A stretch of 35,038 bases of DNA from Azoarcus sp. TTM-91 (GCF_012911025.1 NZ_WUEI01000046.1:1-35038); one strand, 5' to 3'; shown: positions 1 to 9,618, counted from the first letter of the stretch. A program made the numbers and translations. The notes: generated from the letters alone by a model not told the origin.

Positions 1-127
1 CGGCGTTGCGCGCCATCAGCGCCTTGATCGGCAGGGCGGCGAGGTCGTCGGCGCGCACGCCGGAGAGGGCGCCGCCGTAGCGGCCTATGGGGGTGCGGAT
101 GCCGTCGCAGATGAAGACTTCACTCAC
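1..127 (-). CDS. paaJ: Beta-ketoadipyl-CoA/3-oxoadipyl-CoA thiolase, N-terminal part
   Basis: Only the first 42 or so codons lie in the window; the gene runs off the left edge. The visible start of the protein, VFICDGIRTPIGRYGGALSG, is the typical N-terminus of acetyl-CoA acyltransferases of the PcaF/PaaJ type. These cleave 3-oxoadipyl-CoA and 2,3-didehydroadipyl-CoA, the last thiolytic steps of phenylacetate beta-oxidation. The start is GTG at 127-125, supported by an AGGAG ribosome site at 136-140 eight bases upstream. It is the last visible gene of the leftward paa operon, 37 bases after the regulator gene. The catalytic cysteine region is outside the window, so the exact substrate is inferred from context. 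Confidence 0.82.
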   Translation of the reverse strand, partial: MSEVFICDGIRTPIGRYGGALSGVRADDLAALPIKALMARNA

Positions 128-164
128 TGGGGTTGCTCCTTGTCGTTGTCGTTTCGCGGCGCGC

Positions 165-809
165 TCAGGCGGCGTCCGCGGTGGTATGCGCCGGGGCTGC
201 GCGCAGGGTTTCAGTCGCCAGCAGGCCTTTCACGCCGTTGAGCAGGATGGCGGTGACCACCGGCGCCATGTCGGCGTAGGTGAAGCGGCCATCCGCATGC
301 AGCCAGGTGAAGGTCCAGTTGATCATGCCGAACAGGATCATGGCCACCGGCTTGTCCAGCCGCCGCCGCTTCAGCCCCGGCTCCACCCGCTCGATGGCAT
401 CGGCGAAGGCCGCCACCACCCGGCGCTGCTTTTCCACCACCTGCCGCGACTGCTCGGCCTGGAGGAACTTCACATCCTGCACCAGCACCACGTGCTGGCT
501 CTGGGAATGCTCGTATTCCTTCATGAAGCGCATCACGAGTTCGGCCAGGTGCGGCTCGGCCGCCCTGCCCTCACCCTCCACGTCGACGACGATGGCCTGG
601 AGCTGGTCCATGTAGCTGTCGGCGATGTCGAAGAGGATGTGCTCCTTGTCGCGGTAGTAGTGGTACAGCAGCGGCTTGGAGACGCCGCAGGCCTTGGCCA
701 GCTCGGCCATGGAAGCGTTGTGGAAGCCTTTTTCGGCGAACAGCCGCGCCGCCTCCGCGAGAATGGCGCCGCGTTGTTGCTCGAATGTGGCTGACTTGCC
801 CCTGGCCAT
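165..809 (-). CDS. paaR: TetR-family repressor of the phenylacetate genes (PaaR type)
   Basis: A 214-residue TetR-family regulator. The N-terminal helix-turn-helix is visible at about residues 30-55 (GFHNASMAELAKACGVSKPL followed by YHYYRDKEHIL), and the remaining helical part is the ligand domain. Regulators of this family placed inside betaproteobacterial paa clusters sense phenylacetyl-CoA and repress paa transcription; that role is inferred here from position. The longer frame begins at 866, but ATG at 809 is chosen because AAGGA precedes it closely and the fold begins normally there. The gene sits between paaE and the thiolase, so it would be autoregulated. Its probable operator is the inverted repeat at 7799-7814. 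A strong stem-loop lies between it and paaE. Confidence 0.85.
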   Translation of the reverse strand: MARGKSATFEQQRGAILAEAARLFAEKGFHNASMAELAKACGVSKPLLYHYYRDKEHILFDIADSYMDQLQAIVVDVEGEGRAAEPHLAELVMRFMKEYEHSQSQHVVLVQDVKFLQAEQSRQVVEKQRRVVAAFADAIERVEPGLKRRRLDKPVAMILFGMINWTFTWLHADGRFTYADMAPVVTAILLNGVKGLLATETLRAAPAHTTADAA

Positions 810-867
810 GTGTTCCTTTCCCGCACCGGCGGCTGCCGGCGAAACCCGCAACTCTACAAGAGCCAAG

Positions 868-890
868 GCATGCGCGACAGGCGCGCATGC
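868..890 (-). repeat. Stem-loop between paaE and paaR
   Basis: GCATGCGCG and CGCGCATGC form a perfect 9-bp inverted repeat around a 5-base loop. It starts 7 bases after the paaE stop codon in the leftward transcript. No U-tract follows, so it is not a classical intrinsic terminator. It could attenuate read-through into paaR or mark an RNA-processing end. One of a series of such repeats in this operon. Confidence 0.7.
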
Positions 891-897
891 GTGCCGC

Positions 898-1965
898 TCA
901 ACGATCGTCGAAGCTGATCACCACCCGCTCGGTCAGCGGATGGGCCTGGCAGGTGAGCACGTAGCCGGCGTCCACGTCCGCCTGCTCCAGGGTGTAGTTC
1001 TTGTCCATGCGCACCTTGCCTTCCAGCACCTTGGCGCGGCAGGTGCAACAGACGCCGCCCTTGCAGGAGTAGGGCAAGTCCATGCCGCTGCGCAGGGCGA
1101 CATCGAGAATGGAGGGGTCTTCCGGGCGGAAATCCATCTCGCGGCGCAGGCCGTCGGCCACCACGGTGATGCGGGCCTGCGGCGCGTCGCCGGCCTCGGC
1201 ACGGTGGGCCGGGGCGGAGCCGGGGATGCCGAAGCGTTCCAGGTGCACATGCTCGGCAGCCAGGCCGCCCCTGAGCAGGGCGCCTTCCACTTCGTCGATC
1301 ATCGCGCCGGGGCCGCAGATGAAGGCTTCGTCTATGCTGTCCGCCGGAATGAGCGTGTCCAGGAACTGGGCCACCTTGGCCGCATCCAGCCGGCCGTTGA
1401 ACAGCGGCACCTCCTGCTCTTCGCGGGAGAACAGGTTGTACAGGGTGAAGCGCGACAGGTAGCGGTTCTTCAGGTCTTCCAGCGCCTCGGCGAACATCAC
1501 GCTGGTCTGGCGGCGGTTGCCGTAGACCAGCGTGAAGCGGCTCCTGGGCTCGGCCTTCAGCGTGGTCTTGATCAGCGACAGCACCGGGGTGATGCCGCTG
1601 CCGGCGACGAAGGCGACGTAGTGCTTGGCGTGGGCCGGGTCCAGCGGGGTGTGGAAGCGGCCTTCCGGCGTCATCACCTCGACGACGTCGCCAACCTGTA
1701 TGCCTTCGTTGGCCCAGGTGGAGAAGCGGCCGCCATCCACCCTCTTGATGGCGACGCGCAGTTCGCAGTCGTCCACCCCGGCGCAGATGGAGTAGGAGCG
1801 GCGCAGGTCCTCGTCGCCGACGCGGACCTTGAGGGTGAGGTGCTGGCCCTGGATGAAGGCGTAGTCCGGCGCGAGTTCGGCCGGGATGTCGAAGCGCAGG
1901 CTGACCGCGTCCGGCGTCTCGCGGCGCACCTCGGCGATCTTCAGGGGGTGGAATTTCGGCGTCAT
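898..1965 (-). CDS. paaE: Phenylacetyl-CoA 1,2-epoxidase, reductase subunit PaaE
   Basis: PaaE passes electrons from NADPH through FAD and a 2Fe-2S cluster to the PaaA diiron site. The protein is 355 residues, the usual length. The flavin-binding motif RRSYSI is at 55-60, the nucleotide-binding motif GSGITP at 122-127 and CGPG at 217-220. The C-terminal plant-type ferredoxin domain has cluster cysteines C301, C306, C309 and C339 in the CX4CX2CX29C spacing. The start is ATG at 1965, with GGAGA just upstream; a longer frame starting at 2112 overlaps paaD and has no family resemblance. It follows paaD by 37 bases in the leftward operon. Confidence 0.95.
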   Translation of the reverse strand: MTPKFHPLKIAEVRRETPDAVSLRFDIPAELAPDYAFIQGQHLTLKVRVGDEDLRRSYSICAGVDDCELRVAIKRVDGGRFSTWANEGIQVGDVVEVMTPEGRFHTPLDPAHAKHYVAFVAGSGITPVLSLIKTTLKAEPRSRFTLVYGNRRQTSVMFAEALEDLKNRYLSRFTLYNLFSREEQEVPLFNGRLDAAKVAQFLDTLIPADSIDEAFICGPGAMIDEVEGALLRGGLAAEHVHLERFGIPGSAPAHRAEAGDAPQARITVVADGLRREMDFRPEDPSILDVALRSGMDLPYSCKGGVCCTCRAKVLEGKVRMDKNYTLEQADVDAGYVLTCQAHPLTERVVISFDDR

Positions 1966-1981
1966 GTCGGTGTCTCCGTGC

Positions 1982-2001
1982 CCCGCCGACGTTGCGGCGG
2001 G
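1982..2001 (-). repeat. Stem-loop between paaD and paaE
   Basis: CCCGCCG and CGGCGGG form a perfect 7-bp inverted repeat with a 6-base loop, beginning one base after the paaD stop codon. It lies just upstream of the paaE ribosome site. No U-tract. Part of the repeated intercistronic pattern in this operon. Confidence 0.55.
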
Positions 2002-2002
2002 A

Positions 2003-2497
2003 TCAGATCGGCTTGAAGTATTCGAAGGGTTCCAGGCAGCTGCGGCAGCGGTAGAGCGCCTTGCAGGCGGTGGAGCCGAACTCGGACAGGCGGGTGGTAT
2101 CGGTGGAGCCACAGCGCGGGCAGGCGAGCGGGCTGCGGCGCACGAAGTGCAGCGGCCGCGCGCCGCCGACCGCGGCTTGCCCGCTAGGCGGGACGATGCC
2201 GTAGGCGCGCAGCTTTTCCCGCGCCTCGCTGCCTATCCAGTCGCTGGTCCAGGCCGGGTCCAGCCGGGTGTCTATAGACACCCGGCCGGCGCCGGCGGCG
2301 AGCAGGGCCTCCTCGATGCTGCTGGCGATCATCTCGGTGGCCGGGCAGCCGGAATAGGTCGGCGTCACCACCACCCGCAGGCCGTCGGTCTCGGCCCTGA
2401 CTTCGCGGACGATGCCGAGCTCGGTCACCGACACCACCGGAATCTCCGGATCGGGTACCGCGGCAAGCGCCTTCCAGGCCTGGGCTTCGGTCAACAT
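2003..2497 (-). CDS. paaD: Phenylacetate pathway protein PaaD (MIP18/DUF59 family)
   Basis: PaaD belongs to the DUF59/MIP18 family and is thought to mature the iron-sulfur or diiron centres of the PaaABCE epoxidase. The 164-residue protein opens with the family signature VPDPEIPVVSVTELGIVREV. It has the conserved YSGCP at 48-52 (C51), and ends in a zinc-ribbon-like segment with C126, C129, C151 and C154 (CPRC then CRSC). The start ATG at 2497 is preceded by GGAGA at nine bases. It lies between paaC and paaE, separated from paaC by 76 bases that hold an imperfect hairpin. Confidence 0.93.
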   Translation of the reverse strand: MLTEAQAWKALAAVPDPEIPVVSVTELGIVREVRAETDGLRVVVTPTYSGCPATEMIASSIEEALLAAGAGRVSIDTRLDPAWTSDWIGSEAREKLRAYGIVPPSGQAAVGGARPLHFVRRSPLACPRCGSTDTTRLSEFGSTACKALYRCRSCLEPFEYFKPI

Positions 2498-2523
2498 GCT
2501 CGTTCGTCTCCAGTGAGGCGGGT

Positions 2524-2563
2524 GGAAAGTCCGCGGTGGCCGATGGCCGTGGCGGGCTTTTCC
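2524..2563 (-). repeat. Imperfect stem-loop between paaC and paaD
   Basis: GGAAAGTCCGC and GCGGGCTTTTCC pair as an approximately 11-bp stem with one bulged base and one G-T pair. The loop is about 17 bases and itself contains GGCC repeats. It begins about 10 bases after the paaC stop codon. Weaker than its neighbours in the series but in the same position. Confidence 0.4.
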
Positions 2564-2573
2564 AGCGCCGCTG

Positions 2574-3362
2574 CTACCACTGCGCGCCCGGGTAGGTGCG
2601 CTGCATGTACTGCATGGTCGCCAGCAGGTGGCCCATGTGTTCGCTGTGGCGGCCGAACTTGCCGTAGGTCTTGAACGGCACCCGCGCCGGCACGGTCAGC
2701 GTGGCCTCGGCCAGCACCGGCAGCACCAGGTCTTCCCATTCGGCTTCCAGCTCGCTCCACGCTGGGCCGATGCCGGCGGCGGCCACCGCGTCGTCCGCCG
2801 GGCTGGCGGCGAAGAGTTCGGCGGTGTAGGGCCACAGGTAATCCAGCGCGGCCTGGGCCTTGTCGTGGGACACGGCGGTGCCGTCGCCCAGGCGGATGGT
2901 CCATTCGGCGGCGTGGCTCATGTGGTAGCGCGCTTCCTTCAGGCTCTTGGCGGCGATGGCGGCGAGGCCGGCGTCGGCGGAGCTGGAGAGGCGGCCGTAG
3001 AGCAGCACCTGGAAGGCGGAGAAGAGGAAGTTGCGCACCACGCTGCGGCCGAAGTCGCCGTTGGGCAGCTCGACCAGGGTGACGTTGCGGTAGTCGCGCT
3101 CCACCCGCAGGAAGGCGAGCTGGTCTTCGTCGCGGCCGCGGCCTTCGCTCTGGCCGGCGTGGGTCAGCAGCAGGCGGGCCTGGCCGACGAGGTCCAGCGC
3201 CATGTTGGCGAGCGCCATGTCTTCTTCCAGCACCGGCGCGTGGCCGCACCACTCGGACAGGCGCTGGCCGAGGATGAGGGCGTTGTCGCCCAGGCGCAGC
3301 AGGTATTCCAGTTGCTCGGGCGTGGCCGTGCCGGGGGCGGCGGCCAGGGTCTGTTCGCTCAT
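2574..3362 (-). CDS. paaC: Phenylacetyl-CoA 1,2-epoxidase, structural subunit PaaC
   Basis: PaaC is the ferritin-like partner that pairs with PaaA in the epoxidase core but lacks a working diiron site. The 262-residue protein shows family segments such as LGDNALILGQRLSEWCGHAP, EDMALANMALDLVGQARLLL and EARYHMSHAAEWTIRLGDGT. Two in-frame ATGs exist, at 3368 and 3362. The AAGGAG site directly abuts the first and lies six bases before the second, so 3362 (MSEQTL) is preferred. That same AAGGAG overlaps the TAA stop of paaB, so paaB and paaC are tightly coupled. Translation of the two subunits is probably linked. Confidence 0.95.
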   Translation of the reverse strand: MSEQTLAAAPGTATPEQLEYLLRLGDNALILGQRLSEWCGHAPVLEEDMALANMALDLVGQARLLLTHAGQSEGRGRDEDQLAFLRVERDYRNVTLVELPNGDFGRSVVRNFLFSAFQVLLYGRLSSSADAGLAAIAAKSLKEARYHMSHAAEWTIRLGDGTAVSHDKAQAALDYLWPYTAELFAASPADDAVAAAGIGPAWSELEAEWEDLVLPVLAEATLTVPARVPFKTYGKFGRHSEHMGHLLATMQYMQRTYPGAQW

Positions 3363-3372
3363 CGCCATCTCC

Positions 3373-3660
3373 TTACATGTGGCCGACTTCTTCGGGCAGC
3401 TGGTAGAAGGTGGGGTGGCGGTAGATCTTGTCCTCCGCGGGGTCGAACAGTTCGGGCTTGGCGTCCGGATCGGAGGCGACGATGTTGTCCGCCTTCACCA
3501 CCCAGATCGACACGCCTTCCTGGCGGCGGGTGTAAACATCGCGCGCAACCTGCAGCGCGAGCTTGGCGTCGGGGGCGTGCACGCTGCCACAGTGCTTGTG
3601 GTCCAGCCCGTTGCGGCTGCGGACGAAGACTTCCCACAGCGGCCATTCCTTGCGTTCCAT
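3373..3660 (-). CDS. paaB: Phenylacetyl-CoA 1,2-epoxidase, subunit PaaB
   Basis: PaaB is the small bridging subunit of the epoxidase. The 95-residue protein begins MERKEWPLWEVFVRSRNGLD and contains KHCGSVHAPDAKLALQVARD and HPTFYQLPEEVGHM, all typical of the family. The upstream-extended frame (to 3768) is rejected because a strong AGGAGG site lies just before ATG at 3660. The 190-base gap to paaA is the longest in the operon and holds a stem-loop at 3812-3832. The gene ends inside the ribosome site of paaC. Confidence 0.95.
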   Translation of the reverse strand: MERKEWPLWEVFVRSRNGLDHKHCGSVHAPDAKLALQVARDVYTRRQEGVSIWVVKADNIVASDPDAKPELFDPAEDKIYRHPTFYQLPEEVGHM

Positions 3661-3811
3661 CTGTTTCCTCCTGGGGCGGCGATGCCACCCGCTGCGTTCT
3701 GTTCTTGGTGGGTTTCTCTCTGCTCGAGAGGCCCCGGCCTGGTCGGCGCCGGCCGGGACTTCCTCCACGCGCTCTCCGGGCCCGCGGGCACCGGGAGCGC
3801 TTGTCTCGTAT

Positions 3812-3832
3812 CCGCCGGCGCGGTGCCGGCGG
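3812..3832 (-). repeat. Stem-loop between paaA and paaB
   Basis: CCGCCGGC and GCCGGCGG form a perfect 8-bp inverted repeat with a 5-base loop, about 18 bases after the paaA stop codon. The remaining roughly 150 bases before paaB contain no ORF or promoter I can support. It could protect the 3' end of a processed paaA message. Confidence 0.6.
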
Positions 3833-3850
3833 GGGTGTTCTGCTTGCCGC

Positions 3851-4861
<1,011 letters not shown>

Positions 4862-4882
4862 GGGACCTCCTTGCTTGCGGGG

Positions 4883-4904
4883 GCGCGGCGGCGAGGCGCC
4901 GCGC
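4883..4904 (-). repeat. Stem-loop between paaK and paaA
   Basis: GCGCGGCG and CGCCGCGC form a perfect 8-bp inverted repeat with a 6-base loop. It starts 6 bases after the paaK stop codon and ends just ahead of the paaA ribosome site. No U-tract follows. Confidence 0.6.
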
Positions 4905-4910
4905 GGGGGT

Positions 4911-6233
<1,323 letters not shown>

Positions 6234-6269
6234 GTCCTTTCTCCTCTCTCTGTCGGTTCCGGGTTGCGT

Positions 6270-6283
6270 GCCGCCGCGGCGGC
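6270..6283 (-). repeat. Palindrome between paaI and paaK
   Basis: A perfect 14-base palindrome GCCGCCGCGGCGGC lies 16 bases after the paaI stop codon. As RNA it could form a short hairpin, but with no free loop it would need to open at the centre. Included because its position matches the other intercistronic repeats of the operon. Confidence 0.4.
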
Positions 6284-6299
6284 CGCCCCTCTTGCTTCT

Positions 6300-6764
6300 T
6301 TAAAGTTCGACGACCGGCCGGCCCTTGATGCGGTAGGACTTGCCGCGCATCACCGCGATGAGTTCACCGCTCTGGTTGGTGACGGTGATGTCGTACACCC
6401 CGGTGCGGCCGGATTCGGAGACGCGCTGGGCGGCGGCGGTGAGCACGTCGCCCGGGCGGCCTGGAGCCATGAAGTCCACGCTGATGCCGGAGGCCACCGT
6501 CTGCTCGTTGCCGCTGTTACAGGCGTAGGCGAAGGCGGTGTCGGCCAGGGTGGTGATGAAGCCGCCGTGGCAGATGCGGAAGCCGTTGAGCATGTCCTCG
6601 CGCACCCGCATGGTCATCGTGGCGATGCCGGGGCCGATGGCGGTGAAGCCCATCTCCAGGCTGCGCGCCGCCTGGTCGCGCTCGTACATGCCGTCGCGCA
6701 CGCGCTCGGCGAGGGCCTGCGGGTCCAGGCCGCCGGCGATGTCACGGTATTGGGCTTCGCTCAT
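6300..6764 (-). CDS. paaI: Hotdog-fold acyl-CoA thioesterase PaaI
   Basis: PaaI hydrolyses hydroxyphenylacetyl-CoA and related dead-end thioesters, freeing CoA when the pathway stalls. The 154-residue protein carries the family core NGFRICHGGFITTLADTAFA, with HGG at 66-68 and the catalytic aspartate D75 followed by TAFAYACN. A longer frame starts at 6830; ATG at 6764 (MSEAQYRDIAGG) is preferred because GGAGA lies eight bases upstream and the length then matches the family. It sits between paaG and paaK, with repeat-bearing gaps on both sides. Confidence 0.93.
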   Translation of the reverse strand: MSEAQYRDIAGGLDPQALAERVRDGMYERDQAARSLEMGFTAIGPGIATMTMRVREDMLNGFRICHGGFITTLADTAFAYACNSGNEQTVASGISVDFMAPGRPGDVLTAAAQRVSESGRTGVYDITVTNQSGELIAVMRGKSYRIKGRPVVEL

Positions 6765-6813
6765 GCCTTGTCTCTCCATCCGGGTCGTTTTTATTGGTGT
6801 GATCCGTTTTGCC

Positions 6814-6841
6814 GCGCGGCCGGCGTGCAAGCCGGCCGCGC
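6814..6841 (-). repeat. Strong stem-loop between paaG and paaI
   Basis: GCGCGGCCGGC and GCCGGCCGCGC form a perfect 11-bp inverted repeat with a 6-base loop, 11 bases after the paaG stop codon. It is the strongest of the intercistronic hairpins. In the leftward transcript it is followed by an A-rich, not U-rich, stretch, so it should not act as a simple terminator. Confidence 0.75.
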
Positions 6842-6852
6842 AGGGGCGCTGC

Positions 6853-7671
6853 TTACTTGCCGGTGAATCGCGGCGCGCGCTTTTCCATGAAGGCGGCCAC
6901 GCCTTCGCGGTAGTCGGCGGAACGGCCGCACTGGCGCATCAGGTCGCGTTCCAGGTCGAGCTGGGTTTCCAGGTCGTTGGTGGAGCTGGACCAGATCGCC
7001 TTCTTGGTCTGGGCATAGCCGAAGGTGGGGCCGGCGGCGAGCTGGGCGGCGACCTGCTGCACGGTGGGCAGCAGCGCCTCGTCATCCACGCACTTCCAGA
7101 TCAGGCCCCAGGCTTCAGCCTGTTCGGCCGGCAGCTTGTCGCCCAGCAGGGCGAGGCCGAGGGCGCGCGCCGGGCCGAGCAGGCGGGGCAGCGCCCAGGT
7201 GCCGCCGGTGTCCGGGATGAGCCCGAGCTTGGCGAAGGCCTGGATGAAGCTGGCGGAACGGGCGGCGAAGACCATGTCACAGGCCAGCGCGATGTTGGCG
7301 CCGGCACCGGCGGCGACGCCGTTCACCGCCGCGATCACCGGCAGTTCCAGGTTGCGCAGCGCCATCACCAGCGGCTTGTAGTTCTTCTCGATGGAGGCGC
7401 CGAGGTCGGGCGCTTCGGCACCGGCGGAGACGTTGCGGTCCGACAGGTCCTGCCCGGCACAGAAGCCGCGGCCGGCGCCGGTGATGACCAGCACGCGCAC
7501 GCTGCCGTCCTCGCGCCCCGCCTTCACCGCGGCCAGCGCCGCACGCATCTCGCGATGCATGCCGTCGTTGAAGCTGTTCAGCCGGTCCGGCCGGTTCAGC
7601 GTCAGCGTGGCCACGCCGCCGCTGACGTCCAGAAGAATGGCCTCGCCGAAGGTCGTCGCTTCACCGCTCAT
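6853..7671 (-). CDS. paaG: Epoxyphenylacetyl-CoA isomerase PaaG
   Basis: PaaG is a crotonase-fold isomerase that converts ring-1,2-epoxyphenylacetyl-CoA to oxepin-CoA and later shifts a double bond during beta-oxidation. The 272-residue protein has the oxyanion-hole segment GRGFCAGQDLSDR at about 67-79 and the family-specific LGLIPDTGGTWALPRLLGPA with catalytic D154. ATG at 7671 is chosen over 7722 and 7698 because AAGGAG lies eight bases upstream. It is the first gene of the leftward operon and faces paaN across the control region. The alternative crotonase PaaF is less likely given the LIPDTGGTW motif. Confidence 0.93.
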   Translation of the reverse strand: MSGEATTFGEAILLDVSGGVATLTLNRPDRLNSFNDGMHREMRAALAAVKAGREDGSVRVLVITGAGRGFCAGQDLSDRNVSAGAEAPDLGASIEKNYKPLVMALRNLELPVIAAVNGVAAGAGANIALACDMVFAARSASFIQAFAKLGLIPDTGGTWALPRLLGPARALGLALLGDKLPAEQAEAWGLIWKCVDDEALLPTVQQVAAQLAAGPTFGYAQTKKAIWSSSTNDLETQLDLERDLMRQCGRSADYREGVAAFMEKRAPRFTGK

Positions 7672-7798
7672 GTGTCTCTCTCCTTTTTCCGCGTTCATGG
7701 GTTGGGATCGTGCGCACCGCACGCCGCGGGATTATCGTTCTCGTTGTCGGTCGCGCCACCTGGCTTCGTCGGGCTTCCCGACTGGCTTTCGGCGTTGT

Positions 7799-7814
7799 TT
7801 GACCGACCGGTCAA
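7799..7814. promoter_or_regulatory. Probable PaaR operator
   Basis: TTGACCGACCGGTCAA is a 7-bp inverted repeat (TTGACCG and CGGTCAA) around 2 bases. GACCG/CGGTC palindromes are typical targets of TetR-type acyl-CoA-responsive regulators, including betaproteobacterial PaaR. It lies between the divergent paaG and paaN genes, where one repressor could control both. Assignment to the paaR product at 165-809 is inference. The -35 and -10 boxes were not resolved with confidence. Confidence 0.75.
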
Positions 7815-7826
7815 TCAATAGTAGGC

Positions 7827-7840
7827 TTGATCCAGATCAA
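7827..7840. promoter_or_regulatory. FNR/ANR-type binding site in the paa control region
   Basis: TTGATCCAGATCAA matches the FNR-family consensus TTGAT-N4-ATCAA at every defined position. It lies 12 bases from the PaaR operator and 114 bases before the paaN start. An oxygen-responsive regulator of the FNR/ANR/DNR group could tune this oxygen-dependent pathway. Whether it activates or represses cannot be told without the transcription start. Confidence 0.65.
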
Positions 7841-7953
7841 AAAACAAGCCCTTTGTGCTTGACTTTCCTTGCCGCAACGCAACATCCGGCAAGCACGAGA
7901 AAACCAGCCCCCACGCGGGGCGCGCCGCCCAGCCCTACCGGAGGAGACACCCG

Positions 7954-9618
7954 ATGAGCCACCCGCTGTTCGAGAAGCATCAAGCCACCCTGGACGCCGC
8001 CGTCGCAGCCATTCACGGTCGTGGCTACTGGACGCCCTACCCGGAGATGCCCAGCCCCAAGGTCTATGGCGAAACCGCCGCGGATGACGGCAAGAAGGCC
8101 TTCGAGGCCTGCCTGGGCAAGGAATTCGAGCTCGGCCAGCCCGGTATTACCGGCTGGACTTCGCCGGAACGCTCGCCCTACGGCATCGCGCTGGACGTGC
8201 GCTACCCGGTGAGCACGCCGGCGGTGCTGGTGGAAGCGGCGCAGGCGGCGATGCCGGCCTGGCGCAAGGTGGGCGCGCAGGGCCGCGTCGGCGTCTGCCT
8301 GGAAATCCTCGACCGCCTGAACAAGCGCAGTTTCGAGATCGCCCACGCGGTGATGATGACCAGCGGCCAGGGCTGGATGATGGCCTTCCAGGCCGGCGGC
8401 CCGCATGCGCAGGATCGCGGCCTAGAGGCGGTGGCCTGGGCCTGGGCGGAGATGAGCAAGGTGCCGGCGGAGACGGTATGGGAGAAGCCGCAGGGCAAGA
8501 ACCCGCCGCTGAAGATGCAGAAGCACTACGAGATCGTTGGCCGCGGCGTGGCATTGGTGATCGGCTGCGGCACCTTCCCCACCTGGAACACCTACCCCGG
8601 CCTGTTCGCCGCGCTGGCCACCGGCAACCCGGTGATCGTCAAGGCGCACAGCAACGCCATCCTGCCGGCGGCGCTGACGGTGCGCATCGCCCGCGAAGTG
8701 CTGGCCGAGCAGGGCCTGGACCCGAACACGGTGACGCTGGCGGTGGTGGACAAGCGCGCCGACACCCAGGCGCTGGCCACCGACCCGGCGGTGAAGTCCA
8801 TCGACTTCACCGGCAGCAATGTGTTCGGCCAGTGGCTGCTGGACAACGCCCGCCAGGCGCAGGTGTATGCCGAACTGGCCGGCGTGAACAACGTGGTGAT
8901 CGAATCCACCGACAACTACAAGGCGATGCTGCGCAACCTCGCCTTCACGCTGAGCCTGTACGCCGGCCAGATGTGCACCACCACCCAGGCCATCCTGGTG
9001 CCGGCCGGCGGCATCGACACCGACCAGGGCCGCAAGAGCTTCGACGAGGTGGCGGCCGACCTGGCTGCGGCCATCGACAAGTTCCTCGCCGATCCGGCCA
9101 CCGCCACCGCGGTACTGGGCGCGATCCAGTCCGAAGCCACGCTGGCGCGCATCGACGAAGCCGGCGAGTACGGCAAGGTGGTGCTGGCCTCGCGCAAAGT
9201 CGAGCATGCCGACTTCCCCAAGGCCGAGGTGCGCACCCCGGTGCTGCTGACCTGCGACGCTGCCGACGAGAAGAGCTACATGGAGGAGCGCTTCGGCCCC
9301 ATCTCCTTCATCGTCAAGGTAGCCGACGGCGCCGCCGCGGTGGCGCTGTCGGAGCGCATCGTGCGCGAGCACGGCGCGCTGACGGTGGGCATCTACTCCA
9401 CCCGGCCGGAAGTGCTGGAAGCGATGACCGAGGCCACGCTGCGCGCCGGCGTGGCGCTGTCCATCAACCTCACCGGCGGGGTGTTCGTGAACCAGTCGGC
9501 CGCGTTCTCCGACTATCACGGCGTGGGCATGAACCCGGCGGCCAACGCCAGCTACTCCGACGCCGCCTTCGTCGCCAACCGCTTCCGGGTGGTGCAGCGG
9601 CGGTATCACGTCGAGTAA
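7954..9618 (+). CDS. paaN: PaaN, ring-opening aldehyde dehydrogenase of phenylacetate degradation
   Basis: An NAD(P)-dependent aldehyde dehydrogenase of the PaaN group that oxidises the semialdehyde from oxepin-CoA ring opening. It is 554 residues, against about 680 for E. coli PaaZ, and stops after the ALDH domain: no C-terminal MaoC hydratase domain is present. The catalytic cysteine C341 lies in YAGQMCTTTQAIL and the general-base glutamate E307 in VYAELAGVNNVV; IDFTGSNVFG is near 283-292. ATG at 7954 is preceded by GGAGGAG; the longer frame from 7855 is not supported. The hydratase must come from another gene outside this window. It starts the rightward unit with paaY. Confidence 0.9.
   Translation: MSHPLFEKHQATLDAAVAAIHGRGYWTPYPEMPSPKVYGETAADDGKKAFEACLGKEFELGQPGITGWTSPERSPYGIALDVRYPVSTPAVLVEAAQAAMPAWRKVGAQGRVGVCLEILDRLNKRSFEIAHAVMMTSGQGWMMAFQAGGPHAQDRGLEAVAWAWAEMSKVPAETVWEKPQGKNPPLKMQKHYEIVGRGVALVIGCGTFPTWNTYPGLFAALATGNPVIVKAHSNAILPAALTVRIAREVLAEQGLDPNTVTLAVVDKRADTQALATDPAVKSIDFTGSNVFGQWLLDNARQAQVYAELAGVNNVVIESTDNYKAMLRNLAFTLSLYAGQMCTTTQAILVPAGGIDTDQGRKSFDEVAADLAAAIDKFLADPATATAVLGAIQSEATLARIDEAGEYGKVVLASRKVEHADFPKAEVRTPVLLTCDAADEKSYMEERFGPISFIVKVADGAAAVALSERIVREHGALTVGIYSTRPEVLEAMTEATLRAGVALSINLTGGVFVNQSAAFSDYHGVGMNPAANASYSDAAFVANRFRVVQRRYHVE

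Noticed and set aside
7855..7953. An N-terminal extension of PaaN from the upstream start in the same frame
   Set aside because: The extension lacks family resemblance and the GGAGGAG site is placed for the start at 7954.
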